The notes under the pieces: generated by a model
Databases searched by the model: none
Told to the model about the DNA's origin: nothing
The model's input: only the letters and a program-made list of their open reading frames with translations
Shown here: positions 1 to 8,199 of the stretch, one piece after another
Numbering within the stretch: the first letter of the stretch is position 1
How the letters are laid out: each line of letters opens with the position of its first letter
Origin: Verrucomicrobia subdivision 3 bacterium UBA693
GTDB taxonomy: Bacteria; Verrucomicrobiota; Verrucomicrobiia; Limisphaerales; UBA8199
Assembly: GCA_002298785.1 (NCBI GenBank)
Contig: DBMR01000119.1
Span: 1 to 32,133, forward strand
Length of the DNA: 32,133 bases
Direction of reading: 5' to 3'
Made by a program: the position numbers and the translations under genes

Positions 1-1
1 C

Positions 2-103
2 CGGAGAAGGAACTCGATGAACCGGATGAGTTGGGAAAAGTTCGCGGCTGATATAGAGCAGACGCTCGCACTGCCTCTGCCGAAGATAACACAAGTGTTC
101 TGA
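2..103 (+). CDS. Group II intron reverse transcriptase/maturase, C-terminal end (partial)
   Basis: Frame 2 is open from the window edge to a TGA at 101-103 and encodes about 33 residues. The peptide has a basic start (RRRNSMNRMS), a WEKF segment and ends in LPLPKITQVF. This resembles the extreme C-terminus of bacterial group II intron proteins, where an Arg-rich stretch is followed by a W-x-x-F segment and a Pro-rich PLPxPxI tail. The catalytic RT domain and most of the maturase region are off the window. The stop lies 74 bases before domain V, as expected for an ORF in domain IV. The fragment is too short to prove the family alone; the RNA domains downstream carry most of the weight. Confidence 0.6.
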   Translation, partial: RRRNSMNRMSWEKFAADIEQTLALPLPKITQVF

Positions 104-177
104 TGGGCAGCAACAGTCATGACGCCTTGGGGTCTCGTCAACTGCAAGGTCTTTGGCTCGCAAGAGCCATCGCTGAC

Positions 178-251
178 GAACCGTATGAGTGAATTACTCA
201 CGTACGGGTCCGTGGGGGGCGTCGGGCGCAAGCCCGGCCCCTACCCGGCAC
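178..251 (+). ncRNA. Group II intron domains V and VI
   Basis: Domain V: positions 178-185 pair with 203-210, a two-base CG bulge lies at 201-202, the distal stem is 186-190 with 196-200, and the loop is GAATT. This is the standard domain V shape. At the catalytic triad the 5' strand reads AAC (179-181) instead of the usual AGC, and A180 faces G208 as a mismatch. Domain VI: 221-227 pairs with 232-238 around a GCAA loop, and the G run at 214-219 pairs with the C/T run at 239-246, leaving A243 unpaired as the likely branch point. The intron end is inferred at 250-251. Confidence 0.75.
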
Positions 252-335
252 TCGACGCCGGGACTGGTCTCTGTTACGTATCGTGCGTCATTGGCCCGGC
301 GCGAGTGAGCGCGGGTCGTTGACTGTATAGCGCCT

Positions 336-659
336 ATGAACCCATCATTACACCGAAGCCAGTTCTTCCTTGCCCTGTTCGTGCTGCTGGCCATCCATAC
401 CGCGGTTTCGCTGGGCGCGTATCGCTGGCTCACAACAACCACCGTCCTGCACGAGTCGGGTGAGCAACTACCGGTGGAAATTACCACCGCCGAGCAGCAG
501 ACGAGAGGAGAGCGGTCGTTTAGGATGGCTACAAAGACCCAGGTGATTTCGCGAGTGATTCCCACCCCTTTGTGGTACTACATCTGGGCTGGCTATGGGG
601 GCCTGGGCGCGGCGCTCCTGATGTGGGTGCTTCAGCAGGCGCGGCAGGCGCCGCCTTGA
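336..659 (+). CDS. Small two-helix membrane protein, unknown function
   Basis: A 107-residue protein with two hydrophobic segments, about residues 9-28 and 78-99, joined by a polar loop of about 50 residues that is probably outside the cytoplasm. I recognise no family motif. The ATG at 336 is the first available and puts the first helix close to the N-terminus. It lies 85 bases after the inferred intron end and no gene clearly shares its transcript. A 33-codon ORF begins one base after its stop (661-762), but I do not call it. High GC with ordinary codon use supports real coding, but a chance ORF cannot be excluded at this length. Confidence 0.5.
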   Translation: MNPSLHRSQFFLALFVLLAIHTAVSLGAYRWLTTTTVLHESGEQLPVEITTAEQQTRGERSFRMATKTQVISRVIPTPLWYYIWAGYGGLGAALLMWVLQQARQAPP

Positions 660-1198
660 TATGAACCGATTGTCCAACCCGCCTGTTTCAGTGGGCGCGC
701 CAAGCATCGCCACGATGCAGTTGTCCAAGAAGATTTTTGAGGGTTTCCATGTTGTGGTCTAACCGCCATGGCCCCGTCCCGTGCCGCCCCGCTGGGGCTT
801 GGGGTGCATTGTTGAATCAAACTATAATCATGTCGCGCCTCTGGCGCTGGGGAGCCGGGTAGGGCGCATATCACGTCACAACGTTGGCGCTGGGGAGCCA
901 GGTGGATTGCAAATGACGTCGCGCCGCCGGGGCTGGGGAGTCCTGGGTATTTGTCGCTCGCGTTTCAACAGAACGGTGACGGACTTCCGATTTCTGATTT
1001 GTAACCTCTGACCTCCGACCTCCGTCCTCAACCACTTCTCGAGATGAAGAGGAAATTGGGTCGCTGGGCGGGTTTCTCCCCGGGGGGCAGGCGCCGCCGA
1101 GAGCAGACTCGTGGTGCCCATCAAAACCCACTGGCACGCGGCCGCGAGGCAGCCGAAGACGGAGCCAAAGCTTGGACTCGAGAGCGCCCGGCCCTGGC
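660..1198. other. Non-coding stretch with repeats
   Basis: I see no convincing gene here; the ORFs that cross it run through repeat sequence. From 780 to 957 it carries a repeat with a 43-base period, described separately. About 966-1035 is a pyrimidine-biased simple stretch built from variations on TTCCGA and CTCTGACCTCCGA. The final part, 1040-1198, has no feature I recognise, and no terminator is evident for the gene ending at 1199. Confidence 0.6.
780..957 (+). repeat. GC-rich intergenic repeat, imperfect 43-bp tandem units
   Basis: Three consecutive 43-base units align without gaps at 829-871, 872-914 and 915-957. Each opens with a variant of CATGTCGCGCC and contains a variant of GGCGCTGGGGAGCC. 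A longer diverged first unit occupies about 780-828 and contains GCTGGGGCTTGGGGTG. The same first and second units recur at 25984-26060, including a shared AACTATAA segment just before the second unit, and one unit recurs at 25519. The best-conserved copies contain GCGCCGCTGGCGC, which can fold as a five-base-pair hairpin with a GCT loop, as in REP-type elements. Confidence 0.75.
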
Positions 1199-4100
1199 TC
1201 ATAGCTCGGCGCGCAGCGTGACTAAACCGTATCCCGGGACGACGATCTGGTTGCCGATCGGGCTCCCGGGCCGCTCGCTGGTATCGCTCAGGTGAACAGA
1301 CTTCGGCGGGGTCGGACCCCATTGCAGCTTCACTTGGTGCTTCTCGCCCGAGGCACCGAACAACCGGACGATGATGGCTTTGCCATCGTCAGCGGGTTTC
1401 AACCCGAGCACCACCACGTCGGGGGAATCGAGGCGGAGCAACGGTTGGGCGGACGGTTGCCGGCTCGCGCGCGTGGCGATCAACGGCTGGCTGAATCCGG
1501 TGGAGAACCGGGTCGCGTCGGCGGGATCGGTTTTTCCGCGATGCGGCCGCAGGATGAAGCGGAACACGGTGGGACCTTCCTGGTACGCGCGGTAATTGGT
1601 GCCCCAATGATTATTCATAGCCCACGAGTAAAGCCGCTGCGAGCGATCGATCCGTTTGCGCCAGACGTCCGGGTTGGTCTGCGAATTGAGCAGGGTGGCC
1701 GACAGGTATCCGACCTGGATCAGCGGTGCGTCGAGGGTGACCCAGGTGACGCCGTAATGTTTGTTGGCGACATCCACCCAACGCCCGACCGTCAGCCAGT
1801 TTTTGCAGGCGCTGGGCATTTGGTCCTTTTCCGCCAGCGCCGTTCCGAGGGGCAGATCCAACCGCATATCGCCATCGGGCACGAGGAAGGGGAACGCGAA
1901 GTTGAGACTCTCCTTGCCGTCCTGGTCCTGGTAACTGCGCGCCGCCAGCCGCTTTTTGTCGACCCGGTTGATGACTTCGACCGAATCCTGACCGGCGACC
2001 TGCCGCAGCTCGCGTTTCAGGCTGTTGCAGCCCGGGGCTTCCGATTCGATGATGAGCGAGGCGACCAACGGGCCGGTTTCTCCCACGGAAATTCTGACCG
2101 GGCCGTTGGCTTGAACCTGTTTCGGGTCAGCGCCAATGAGGTAACGGTACTCGTTCAGGCCTTCGCCGGTGCTGGTGTCCACCAGGTTTCCGTCGATGCC
2201 GCGGGCCGTCAACTCGACGATGCCGCCGGTTTTTTCGTCCACGCGCAACCGCAGCAATCCGTTCTCGAGCACGCTGCCGGCAGCGCGCGCCGGTGTTTGG
2301 GGCGGAGTGGCTGCGCCGGTCGACAGTGAGTAGCGTTGTGATCCGAGCGCCGGGATTTCCTTGGCCAGGAATACGAGTTCACCGGATTTGAGGCGTTGCG
2401 ACGAGACCTCGCCGCCGTTCGGTCCGGTCACGCGGTCTCCCGCCTGGTTCAACGCGGCGGGCACCGTCACGAGTTCCGAGCGAGGCCATGAGAGGGTATT
2501 GAGCACCTCGAGATCGGATCCCGTTTGCTCCGCCGGCGTGGTGGGCGTTAGCGCCTTCGCGAGGAGCGCGCGCGATTGCGCCTCCGCCTGGTCCGCGTAA
2601 GACTTTTTGATGTCCCATTGTTCGATGGTTTCCTTGCGTTCGGGCTGGCTGATGCTGCACCAGGCTCCCCAGGTGTGCTCGGAGTAGAGCAGGACATTGC
2701 GCCAGGCGTCGGTGAATTCCGCGAGCGGGTAAGTGGCTGGCTGGCGCAGGGCGAAAACCGTGGCGGCCTGTGCCAAGCGATCCGAGCTCTGCCGGTTTTG
2801 GGCGGTTTGGAGCGCAGACGATCCGGCGCCATCTTCCCAATAAGGGGTCCAATCACCGCGCACCACCGGGAGTTTGCTGCCGTAACGTTGCTCGAAGGCG
2901 CGGAAGGCTTCGCCGGTGCCGGAGATGATAAATCGCGGCCAGGTGTATTGGGCATTCCAATCGCGGACGAAATCGCAGATGACCGGATCGGGCACCGCGT
3001 TGTCGCCGCGGCCGGACCAGCGCACGTAGGCGATGTCATAAGGGTAGGCGCGCTTCTCGAGGCCATCGTAGAAATCGCCCACCAATTGCGGCGAGAGCTG
3101 GTGGTAAATGTGCGACATGGCATAGCCCCAGAAGGGGATCCAGACCAGCACCCGGGACTTGCCGTCCGGCCCTTCCCAATAGAACGGTTTGTTCTCCCAT
3201 TCCCGGAGGATGGTTCCAATCCGGTCGAAGTAGTTTGGCGCCACCGAGAAATATTTGATGCCGGCCTGGGCCATGGCGGGGACGGTGCCCCAGGTGAACC
3301 CGGGCACGTCTGAAATCATCGCGGCCTCGACCGGCACGCCGGTCTGTGCCCCGATTTGGGTGGAGAAGCGGAATAGTTGCACGAGTTCTTCCGGGCGGCA
3401 GAGCCCGGTAAGTTCATTCAGGTACATGCCATTGATCGCCACGCGGCGATCCTTGACCGCCTGGAAGAAGTCCGCACGCTGTTGTGGGTTCATGCGTTTC
3501 AGGTAGAGGTCCGCAGCCCAACCGACTTCGACGTTCCAGACGAACCGCGCTCCCTCGGGATAGGTGGCGGTCGCTTTGGTCGCGGCGATACCGTCCACGA
3601 GGTTCTTCACCTGTTTATCCTCGATCGCCGTCTGGATTTCGGTATAGCCGATGTCCGTATGCGAATGAGGGAGAATGTAAACGGTCATCGGTTTGGCCGG
3701 CCGGTGCGGAAATGACTGCTGCACGAGGCTCTGCCCGAGGTAAGCAATCTCGGCTTTGACGGTGGTTTCCGATTTGGCGTTGGGCACGTGCCAGTCAAAA
3801 GCGTTGGCCCCCGATTTGAGGCTGACCGTGCGCGCCGGTTGCTTATCAAGGCGAACGGATACCTCGGCGGGTTGCACATAGGGATGTTCGATGGTGACTT
3901 TGACCGGCCGTGTGTCCTGCTTTTCCAGGAACGGAAGCACTTTCACCGTGATGGTGTCGCGTTTGGGTGCCGGCTCGTTCGGTTCGGAGGAATAGAAAGA
4001 CAACTCCGCGCCGCCGAGGCTGAACAGGCCTTTGTTACCCTGCGCCGTGACGCGCCACTTCACGGTTTGCGCCGTGACCGGTTGCGGCAGAATGAACAGC

Positions 4101-4519
4101 GTCTCTCCGCCGCGGCGGTTAACGTGTTTGACCGGCACGCTGGCGACCTTCTGGCCGGTGCCGTCGAAAAACTCGAGCTCGGAGCCGGCGACCGTCGCGC
4201 TGTCGTTGCGATCAACGTGGCGCAAGGCGGCGAAGCGGGTCGGCTTGCCGAAATCCAGGTGAACCATGGTGTTGGTGCCGGCGTCTTTCGAGGCGAACTC
4301 GGTTTTGACCTGGCCGTCGAAAAGGTGCGCCAGGGCAAAGTTGCCTCCGGGATCTTCGCTGGAGTCTTTGAGAATGACCGGTTTTGGCAACGGCACCAGC
4401 GGGGTGAAGGAGTCGGCCGCACGCGCCGGTTGCACGATCAGGGCCGCCAGCAGCAATGCCGGCACGGCCAGCTTGGGCATGGTTAAACGGGCAGGGAGGT
4501 TCCGGGATGGCATTTTCAT
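1199..4519 (-). CDS. Secreted GH38-type alpha-mannosidase with N-terminal F5/8-like domain
   Basis: A 1106-residue protein expected to cleave alpha-mannosides outside the cytoplasm. It has a hydrophobic signal segment (about residues 14-34, ending in Ala-Arg-Ala), a discoidin (F5/8 type C)-like region at about 50-180, then a GH38 catalytic domain. The motif HSHTDIGYTE at 285-294 supplies the zinc-binding His and Asp of GH38, and ISDVPGFTW near 402-410 holds the likely nucleophile Asp404. The C-terminal half matches the beta-rich region usual in GH38. It is the last gene of a four-gene leftward operon, 23 bases after the isomerase. The start is uncertain: ATG at 4519, 4513 and 4480 would all keep a signal peptide and none has a strong ribosome site. 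Substrate linkage cannot be read from sequence. Confidence 0.85.
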   Translation of the reverse strand: MKMPSRNLPARLTMPKLAVPALLLAALIVQPARAADSFTPLVPLPKPVILKDSSEDPGGNFALAHLFDGQVKTEFASKDAGTNTMVHLDFGKPTRFAALRHVDRNDSATVAGSELEFFDGTGQKVASVPVKHVNRRGGETLFILPQPVTAQTVKWRVTAQGNKGLFSLGGAELSFYSSEPNEPAPKRDTITVKVLPFLEKQDTRPVKVTIEHPYVQPAEVSVRLDKQPARTVSLKSGANAFDWHVPNAKSETTVKAEIAYLGQSLVQQSFPHRPAKPMTVYILPHSHTDIGYTEIQTAIEDKQVKNLVDGIAATKATATYPEGARFVWNVEVGWAADLYLKRMNPQQRADFFQAVKDRRVAINGMYLNELTGLCRPEELVQLFRFSTQIGAQTGVPVEAAMISDVPGFTWGTVPAMAQAGIKYFSVAPNYFDRIGTILREWENKPFYWEGPDGKSRVLVWIPFWGYAMSHIYHQLSPQLVGDFYDGLEKRAYPYDIAYVRWSGRGDNAVPDPVICDFVRDWNAQYTWPRFIISGTGEAFRAFEQRYGSKLPVVRGDWTPYWEDGAGSSALQTAQNRQSSDRLAQAATVFALRQPATYPLAEFTDAWRNVLLYSEHTWGAWCSISQPERKETIEQWDIKKSYADQAEAQSRALLAKALTPTTPAEQTGSDLEVLNTLSWPRSELVTVPAALNQAGDRVTGPNGGEVSSQRLKSGELVFLAKEIPALGSQRYSLSTGAATPPQTPARAAGSVLENGLLRLRVDEKTGGIVELTARGIDGNLVDTSTGEGLNEYRYLIGADPKQVQANGPVRISVGETGPLVASLIIESEAPGCNSLKRELRQVAGQDSVEVINRVDKKRLAARSYQDQDGKESLNFAFPFLVPDGDMRLDLPLGTALAEKDQMPSACKNWLTVGRWVDVANKHYGVTWVTLDAPLIQVGYLSATLLNSQTNPDVWRKRIDRSQRLYSWAMNNHWGTNYRAYQEGPTVFRFILRPHRGKTDPADATRFSTGFSQPLIATRASRQPSAQPLLRLDSPDVVVLGLKPADDGKAIIVRLFGASGEKHQVKLQWGPTPPKSVHLSDTSERPGSPIGNQIVVPGYGLVTLRAEL

Positions 4520-4542
4520 GAGTTAACTTTTTGGGGTGTGCT

Positions 4543-6393
4543 CTAGCTCGGTTGCAGTTGCTCCCCGGCCTGCGGGCGGAGAGAAGAATTGGAGTTGGCG
4601 GTCGAAGCGCAGCGGGACGACTGGTTGCCGAGAAACGCTTCCGGTTCGCGGACGAACGCTTTCATCGTGGCGCAGGTTTCGCCGGAATTGACGGGACGGA
4701 TGGTGTAGGGACCCACGCGCGCGGGAACGATAAACGTCTCGGCGTAATGGACGGGGAACGGCTCGAACAACCCTCCCGGGCTCTCCACCACTGCCGCTTC
4801 TCCCTGGATCAGGTTCAGGACGTTGACGCCTCCGTGCGTGTGGTGCGGGGTGACGTCCGTGAACCAGTGCCGTCGCGTTTCGATAAACTCGCGTTCATGC
4901 AACCCGGTGCGTTCCTCGCGCCAGCCATTGCCTGACGAGAGGGGTTCGACGCGGTTCACCAAATTCTCTTTGACCCAGGGAGTGGTCCGATCCCATTGGA
5001 TATTGGGCAGCCCATGTTGCAGGTGGATGGGGCGCGGTTTGCCGTCCAGGCCCAATCGACCCCAATCCCAGAGTTTGAAAGTGAAGATGTAAGGGGTGGC
5101 GCTGATTTCCAGGACCATGGATTCGGCGCCCGAACAGTGCACGGTGCCGGCTGGGATCAGGAAATGATCGTGAGCTTTGGCGGGCCAGCGGTGGGCGTAG
5201 CGATCCGCGGGGAAGGGGGCTCCACCCGCTTGGGCTTGTTCCAGATCGTGGGCCATCGCCGACGGGTCGATGTTCTCCCGGAGTCCGAGATACACGCCGG
5301 CGTCCGGGCCGGCATCCAGCAGGTAGTAGCTCTCGTCCTGCGTGTAATGCATCCCGAAATGATGCTGGATGTACTCCGTGAGGGGATGCACCTGAAACGA
5401 CAGGTTCCCACCACCCATCGTATCCAGAAAATCGAAGCGAATGGGAAATTCGTCACCAAACCGCGCATGGACACCCTCGCCCAGCAGGGATTGCGGATGG
5501 GCAAACACCAGGTTGATGGAGGGGATCTCGAGTTGTTCGTCGCCGAAGCGGAGCAGCAAGCTGTTCTCCTCCGGCACGCAATCGAAGCACCATCCGTAAT
5601 TCGGTTTTTCGGGCCCGAGCTCGCACATGCGCCGCATCCATTGGCCGCCCCAGGGAGCAGGATCGAAGAATGGCACGACGCGGAATGGCCGAGTGACCGC
5701 GTGGGCCAGGCCCTGGCGGACGGCGTCGCCTTCGGCCAGTTTGGGCTGGTGTGCCACGGTCGTGTCCAAGACGAAATGCCAGCGTTTGAGCAACCGCCGT
5801 TTCCAGCGGTCCGCCACGCGCCAATCAATGAAGAAAGCACGCTTGTATTGCAGGCTGCCAGACAAGGTTCGGTTTTCCACGCCCAGGTTGCTGGTCTCGT
5901 TGCGACGGAACCGGTTTTGCGCTTCCCACCGGGGCATGTCAGCGTAAACCAGGATGTCGCCTTCGGTGATCAGGCTGGCGCCGGTTCCTACAATCAGCAC
6001 GAGGCCGGAGGGGGCCGCTTGCACGCGGGCTCGCAGCGACTCGACGCGGCCGGGGTCGAAGAATTCCGGGAGGGTCAAACCGCAGAGGAACCCAAAAACC
6101 GGATCGTCACCGCCCAGGAACGGGGCGACGAGGGCGTCGATTTGCGCAGACGCCTTCATGGCGTCCGGACTGAACACAGCCAACGCGGGAGTCAGCCGCT
6201 GTTGGAGCAGGTCGAAGATGGTCCGCTCGTCCACGCCCGGGTAACACTCGATCACCAGCACGGTCTTGCTGGCGTTGCGCCGGTTCGCGGCCTGCTTCAA
6301 CCGATCGAGGCAAGCCTCCCAGCCGCTCACGCACTGACCCTGGCCGCCCGGCACCTCAACGCAGGGGAATCGATTATAGTTAGGTTTCCTCAC
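4543..6393 (-). CDS. manA: Class I mannose-6-phosphate isomerase with N-terminal kinase-like region
   Basis: A 616-residue cytoplasmic enzyme expected to interconvert mannose-6-phosphate and fructose-6-phosphate. Residues 290 to 590 carry the type I isomerase cupin with its metal ligands: Gln334 and His336 (SFQVHP), Glu354 (QDESYYLL) and His419 (IPAGTVH). The first 220 residues resemble the nucleotide-kinase-like region found in the long isomerases of Bacteroidetes and relatives, including ADMPRWEAQNRFRRNE near 151-166, but no intact Walker A (GxxGxGK) is visible, so that part is probably not an active kinase. The start is GTG at 6393, overlapping the end of the ROK gene by 14 bases and implying translational coupling. 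Next to a sugar kinase and an alpha-mannosidase, a mannose role is well supported. Confidence 0.85.
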   Translation of the reverse strand: MRKPNYNRFPCVEVPGGQGQCVSGWEACLDRLKQAANRRNASKTVLVIECYPGVDERTIFDLLQQRLTPALAVFSPDAMKASAQIDALVAPFLGGDDPVFGFLCGLTLPEFFDPGRVESLRARVQAAPSGLVLIVGTGASLITEGDILVYADMPRWEAQNRFRRNETSNLGVENRTLSGSLQYKRAFFIDWRVADRWKRRLLKRWHFVLDTTVAHQPKLAEGDAVRQGLAHAVTRPFRVVPFFDPAPWGGQWMRRMCELGPEKPNYGWCFDCVPEENSLLLRFGDEQLEIPSINLVFAHPQSLLGEGVHARFGDEFPIRFDFLDTMGGGNLSFQVHPLTEYIQHHFGMHYTQDESYYLLDAGPDAGVYLGLRENIDPSAMAHDLEQAQAGGAPFPADRYAHRWPAKAHDHFLIPAGTVHCSGAESMVLEISATPYIFTFKLWDWGRLGLDGKPRPIHLQHGLPNIQWDRTTPWVKENLVNRVEPLSSGNGWREERTGLHEREFIETRRHWFTDVTPHHTHGGVNVLNLIQGEAAVVESPGGLFEPFPVHYAETFIVPARVGPYTIRPVNSGETCATMKAFVREPEAFLGNQSSRCASTANSNSSLRPQAGEQLQPS

Positions 6394-7345
6394 AAGAAAT
6401 GTTCGATGCCGTTTGTTCCCGGAGCAGCCATTCGCCGGCGAGCAGAGCTGCGTCGTCGCCTAGCGCGGAGGGCAACACCTCCACCCGGCCCCACAACGTG
6501 TGGGCGTGGCGATTCACGTAATCCTGTATGGCCGGCAGAATCACCGGCGCGCTCGCCATGATCCCGCCGCACAATACCAACTTTTCCGGGTCGTAGGCGT
6601 GAATCAGGTTAACTGCCGTCACGGACCAGATGTGCAGACTGTGGTCTCGCAAGGCACGCGCACAGGCGTCGCCCTCGGCCGCCCACCGGAAAATTGCGGC
6701 ATAATCCAGCACGGACTCATGGCTCAACGGGCTATGCGGAAAATCATTACGTTCCCGCGCCAGTTTGTCCAGCATCCAAGTCGACGCCTCGGCCTCGGCG
6801 CAGCCGATGTTGCCGCAAACACACGGGCGGCCGCCGTAGCGGATCGTCAGGTGCCCGCCCAAAATCCCGGCCTGACCATGCCCGCCGCGCAGGAGCCGGC
6901 CTTCGATCACCGCCGAAGTACCCAGGCCTGTCCCGAGGGTGATCACCGCCAGGTTATCGCATCCCCGGCCGGCGCCGAATTGCCATTCCCCAATCAGGGC
7001 TGCGCGCGCGTCGTTATCGATGACCAGGGTTAACCCGAGTTTCTCGCGGGCCCACGCCCGCAAATCCAGGTCGCTCGCGTCGCCGAACTTTCCGAAATGA
7101 TCGAGGATGCGGCATTGGCGCGTGTCGATGAGGCTGGGGTAGGCGAAGGCTAGTCCGTCACATTCGCGAGGGGCCAGGCCCTGGTCCGCGCACAGCATGT
7201 GCAGCGATGCGGCCACTGCGTCCAGGCGCGCCGCGAGGGGTTGATCCGAGTCGGCGGCCAACACCTGCCGGGCCGTCACGCGGCCGTCCCGAACCAATCC
7301 CAATTTGATACGCCGCCCGCCGAAGTCCGCCGCTAGCGTGATCAA
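6380..7345 (-). CDS. ROK-family sugar kinase, probable mannokinase
   Basis: A 321-residue cytoplasmic ROK protein expected to phosphorylate a hexose, by context mannose, using ATP. Visible signatures are the N-terminal phosphate-binding loop (ADFGGRRIKLG), the catalytic Asp in VIDNDARAAL (near residue 121), the GTGLGTS loop, and the ROK zinc site CVCGNIGCAE near residue 175. There is no N-terminal helix-turn-helix, so it is a kinase rather than a ROK repressor. The start is TTG at 7345: its first bases overlap the TGA of the gntR gene (7342-7344), and a good GGAGGG ribosome site sits about eight bases upstream. This fixes the start and shows coupling. Glucose or fructose are possible alternative substrates. 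Confidence 0.85.
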   Translation of the reverse strand: MITLAADFGGRRIKLGLVRDGRVTARQVLAADSDQPLAARLDAVAASLHMLCADQGLAPRECDGLAFAYPSLIDTRQCRILDHFGKFGDASDLDLRAWAREKLGLTLVIDNDARAALIGEWQFGAGRGCDNLAVITLGTGLGTSAVIEGRLLRGGHGQAGILGGHLTIRYGGRPCVCGNIGCAEAEASTWMLDKLARERNDFPHSPLSHESVLDYAAIFRWAAEGDACARALRDHSLHIWSVTAVNLIHAYDPEKLVLCGGIMASAPVILPAIQDYVNRHAHTLWGRVEVLPSALGDDAALLAGEWLLREQTASNISCEET

Positions 7346-8076
7346 GACTCGTCCCTCCGCAGGTCGAGGGTGACGGCGAAGCGGGAGCTTACGTAGCAGA
7401 CCTCGGCGAACTCGAACGGGCGATCGCCGGGATCGGACACGGTGTGGCGTCGCAGGAGCAGCGGGGTGCCGCGGGTTACCTGGAGGAGTTTGGAGAGGCG
7501 GGCGTCGGCGCTCACGGCGAGGAACTCTTCCCGGGCGTGGTGCGGCCTGACCCCGGCAGCTTTCTCGATGGTTTCGTAGAGGGGCCGGCTGAAATCCTCG
7601 GTGCCTTTGAGGCCGAGTCGTGGATGGAACCAGGAGGTGGTTTGGAGCACCGGCTTGCCATTCCAGCCGCGCACACGGTCAATGCGCCACAGGGGGGTGC
7701 CCGGCGGCAGTTGCAGGGCATTGGCGGCGGGGGCGCTGGCCTCGACCTGGCGGTAATCAAGCCGGAAATTTTTCACCGCGATGCCCTTGGAGGCCATCTC
7801 GAGGGTGAAGCTGCGCCAGGCGCGGATGCCGGATTCGTGCGGCCGCCGCGAGACGCGGGTGCCGACGCCGGCCTTGCGTTCGAGGGCGCCTTCGAACACC
7901 AGCTTGCTGATGCCGGAGCGCACGGTGCCGCGGCTGACGCCGAGCTTGGCGGCGAGGGTGATTTCGTCCGGCAGCAGGGCGCCCTTTTGATAATCGGGCT
8001 GCAGGATCAGGGTGCGGAGGAGCTGCTCAACCTGCGCGTGGAGGGGGATGGGGCTGTGATGATCGATAGCCAGCAT
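7342..8076 (-). CDS. GntR-family (HutC/UTRA type) transcriptional regulator
   Basis: A 244-residue regulator. Residues 5-70 form a winged helix-turn-helix of GntR type (IPLHAQVEQLLRTLI, then LAAKLGVSRGTVRSGISKL). Residues 90-240 match a UTRA effector domain, which binds small sugars or sugar phosphates in this subfamily. The frame is open further upstream to 8616, but that part runs into the divergent gene and across the promoter, and family alignment begins at MLAIDHHSPIPLH, so ATG 8076 is chosen. It heads the operon with the ROK kinase, isomerase and GH38. Two operator-like sites in the divergent gap suggest it controls its own operon and the opposite GH38 gene. The inducer is probably mannose-6-phosphate or a mannoside, which is inference. 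Confidence 0.88.
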   Translation of the reverse strand: MLAIDHHSPIPLHAQVEQLLRTLILQPDYQKGALLPDEITLAAKLGVSRGTVRSGISKLVFEGALERKAGVGTRVSRRPHESGIRAWRSFTLEMASKGIAVKNFRLDYRQVEASAPAANALQLPPGTPLWRIDRVRGWNGKPVLQTTSWFHPRLGLKGTEDFSRPLYETIEKAAGVRPHHAREEFLAVSADARLSKLLQVTRGTPLLLRRHTVSDPGDRPFEFAEVCYVSSRFAVTLDLRRDES

Positions 8077-8092
8077 ACAGTAGATTGCTCGA

Positions 8093-8106
8093 TTGTTTAT
8101 ACAAAT
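8093..8106. promoter_or_regulatory. Candidate GntR operator 1
   Basis: TTGTTTATACAAAT has TTGT and ACAA arms and matches operator 2 at 12 of 14 positions. It covers the -10 box of the predicted leftward promoter (8096-8101) and ends 16 bases before the gntR start. The ACAAAT half resembles sites of AraR-type GntR regulators. Binding is inferred from position and similarity. Confidence 0.6.
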
Positions 8107-8124
8107 AGGGCGGGGTGGTGTCAA
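8096..8124 (-). promoter_or_regulatory. Promoter of the gntR-ROK-manA-GH38 operon
   Basis: On the minus strand a perfect TTGACA (-35, plus-strand positions 8119-8124) is followed after 17 bases by TATAAA (-10, positions 8096-8101), a near-consensus sigma-70 promoter. The predicted transcript start is close to the gntR ATG at 8076, giving a very short leader. Operator 1 lies over the -10 box, which would suit simple repression. Confidence 0.65.
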
Positions 8125-8160
8125 GCCGGGTGGCGGAAAAACGCCATTGACGGCCGGAAG

Positions 8161-8166
8161 TATAAT
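8161..8166 (+). promoter_or_regulatory. -10 box of the rightward GH38 gene
   Basis: A perfect TATAAT lies 33 bases before the GH38 start at 8200. There is no good -35 at the correct distance; the TTGACG at 8146-8151 is only nine bases away. The promoter may be weak or need an activator. The predicted start of transcription falls at the edge of operator 2. Confidence 0.45.
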
Positions 8167-8173
8167 CATATCA

Positions 8174-8187
8174 ATGTTTAAACAAAT
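8174..8187. promoter_or_regulatory. Candidate GntR operator 2
   Basis: ATGTTTAAACAAAT contains the perfect palindrome TGTTTAAACA (8175-8184). It differs from operator 1 in two of 14 bases and has the same orientation. It sits 12 bases before the GH38 start, about where transcription should begin. The two sites are 81 bases apart. Confidence 0.6.
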
Positions 8188-8199
8188 TCGACAAAGACC

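Larger units (their letters stand above)
1..251 (+). mobile_element. 3' end of a group II intron
   Basis: The left edge holds the end of a group II intron: the last codons of its reverse transcriptase/maturase (to 103), a linker, then domain V (178-210) and domain VI (about 212-248). The intron probably ends at 250-251 (AC), seven to eight bases after the presumed branch adenosine at 243, a normal distance. The 5' part lies outside the window, so whether the element is full length is unknown. The call rests on the domain V and VI folds, which I paired by hand, together with a C-terminal RT-like peptide in the right place and orientation. Confidence 0.75.

Noticed and set aside
661..762. 33-codon ORF starting one base after the stop of the small membrane protein gene
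   Set aside because: The spacing is suggestive, but it is too short, has no ribosome site and shows no motif.
829..957. CRISPR-like array
   Set aside because: The 43-base units are contiguous and diverge throughout, with no unique spacers between constant repeats and no cas genes nearby.
1292..2329. Long plus-strand open frame opposite the GH38 gene
   Set aside because: It is a by-product of high GC at third codon positions in the real minus-strand gene; no domain or ribosome site.
4996..6561. 521-codon plus-strand open frame opposite the isomerase and ROK genes
   Set aside because: It spans two clearly recognised antisense genes and has low-complexity, domain-free translation.
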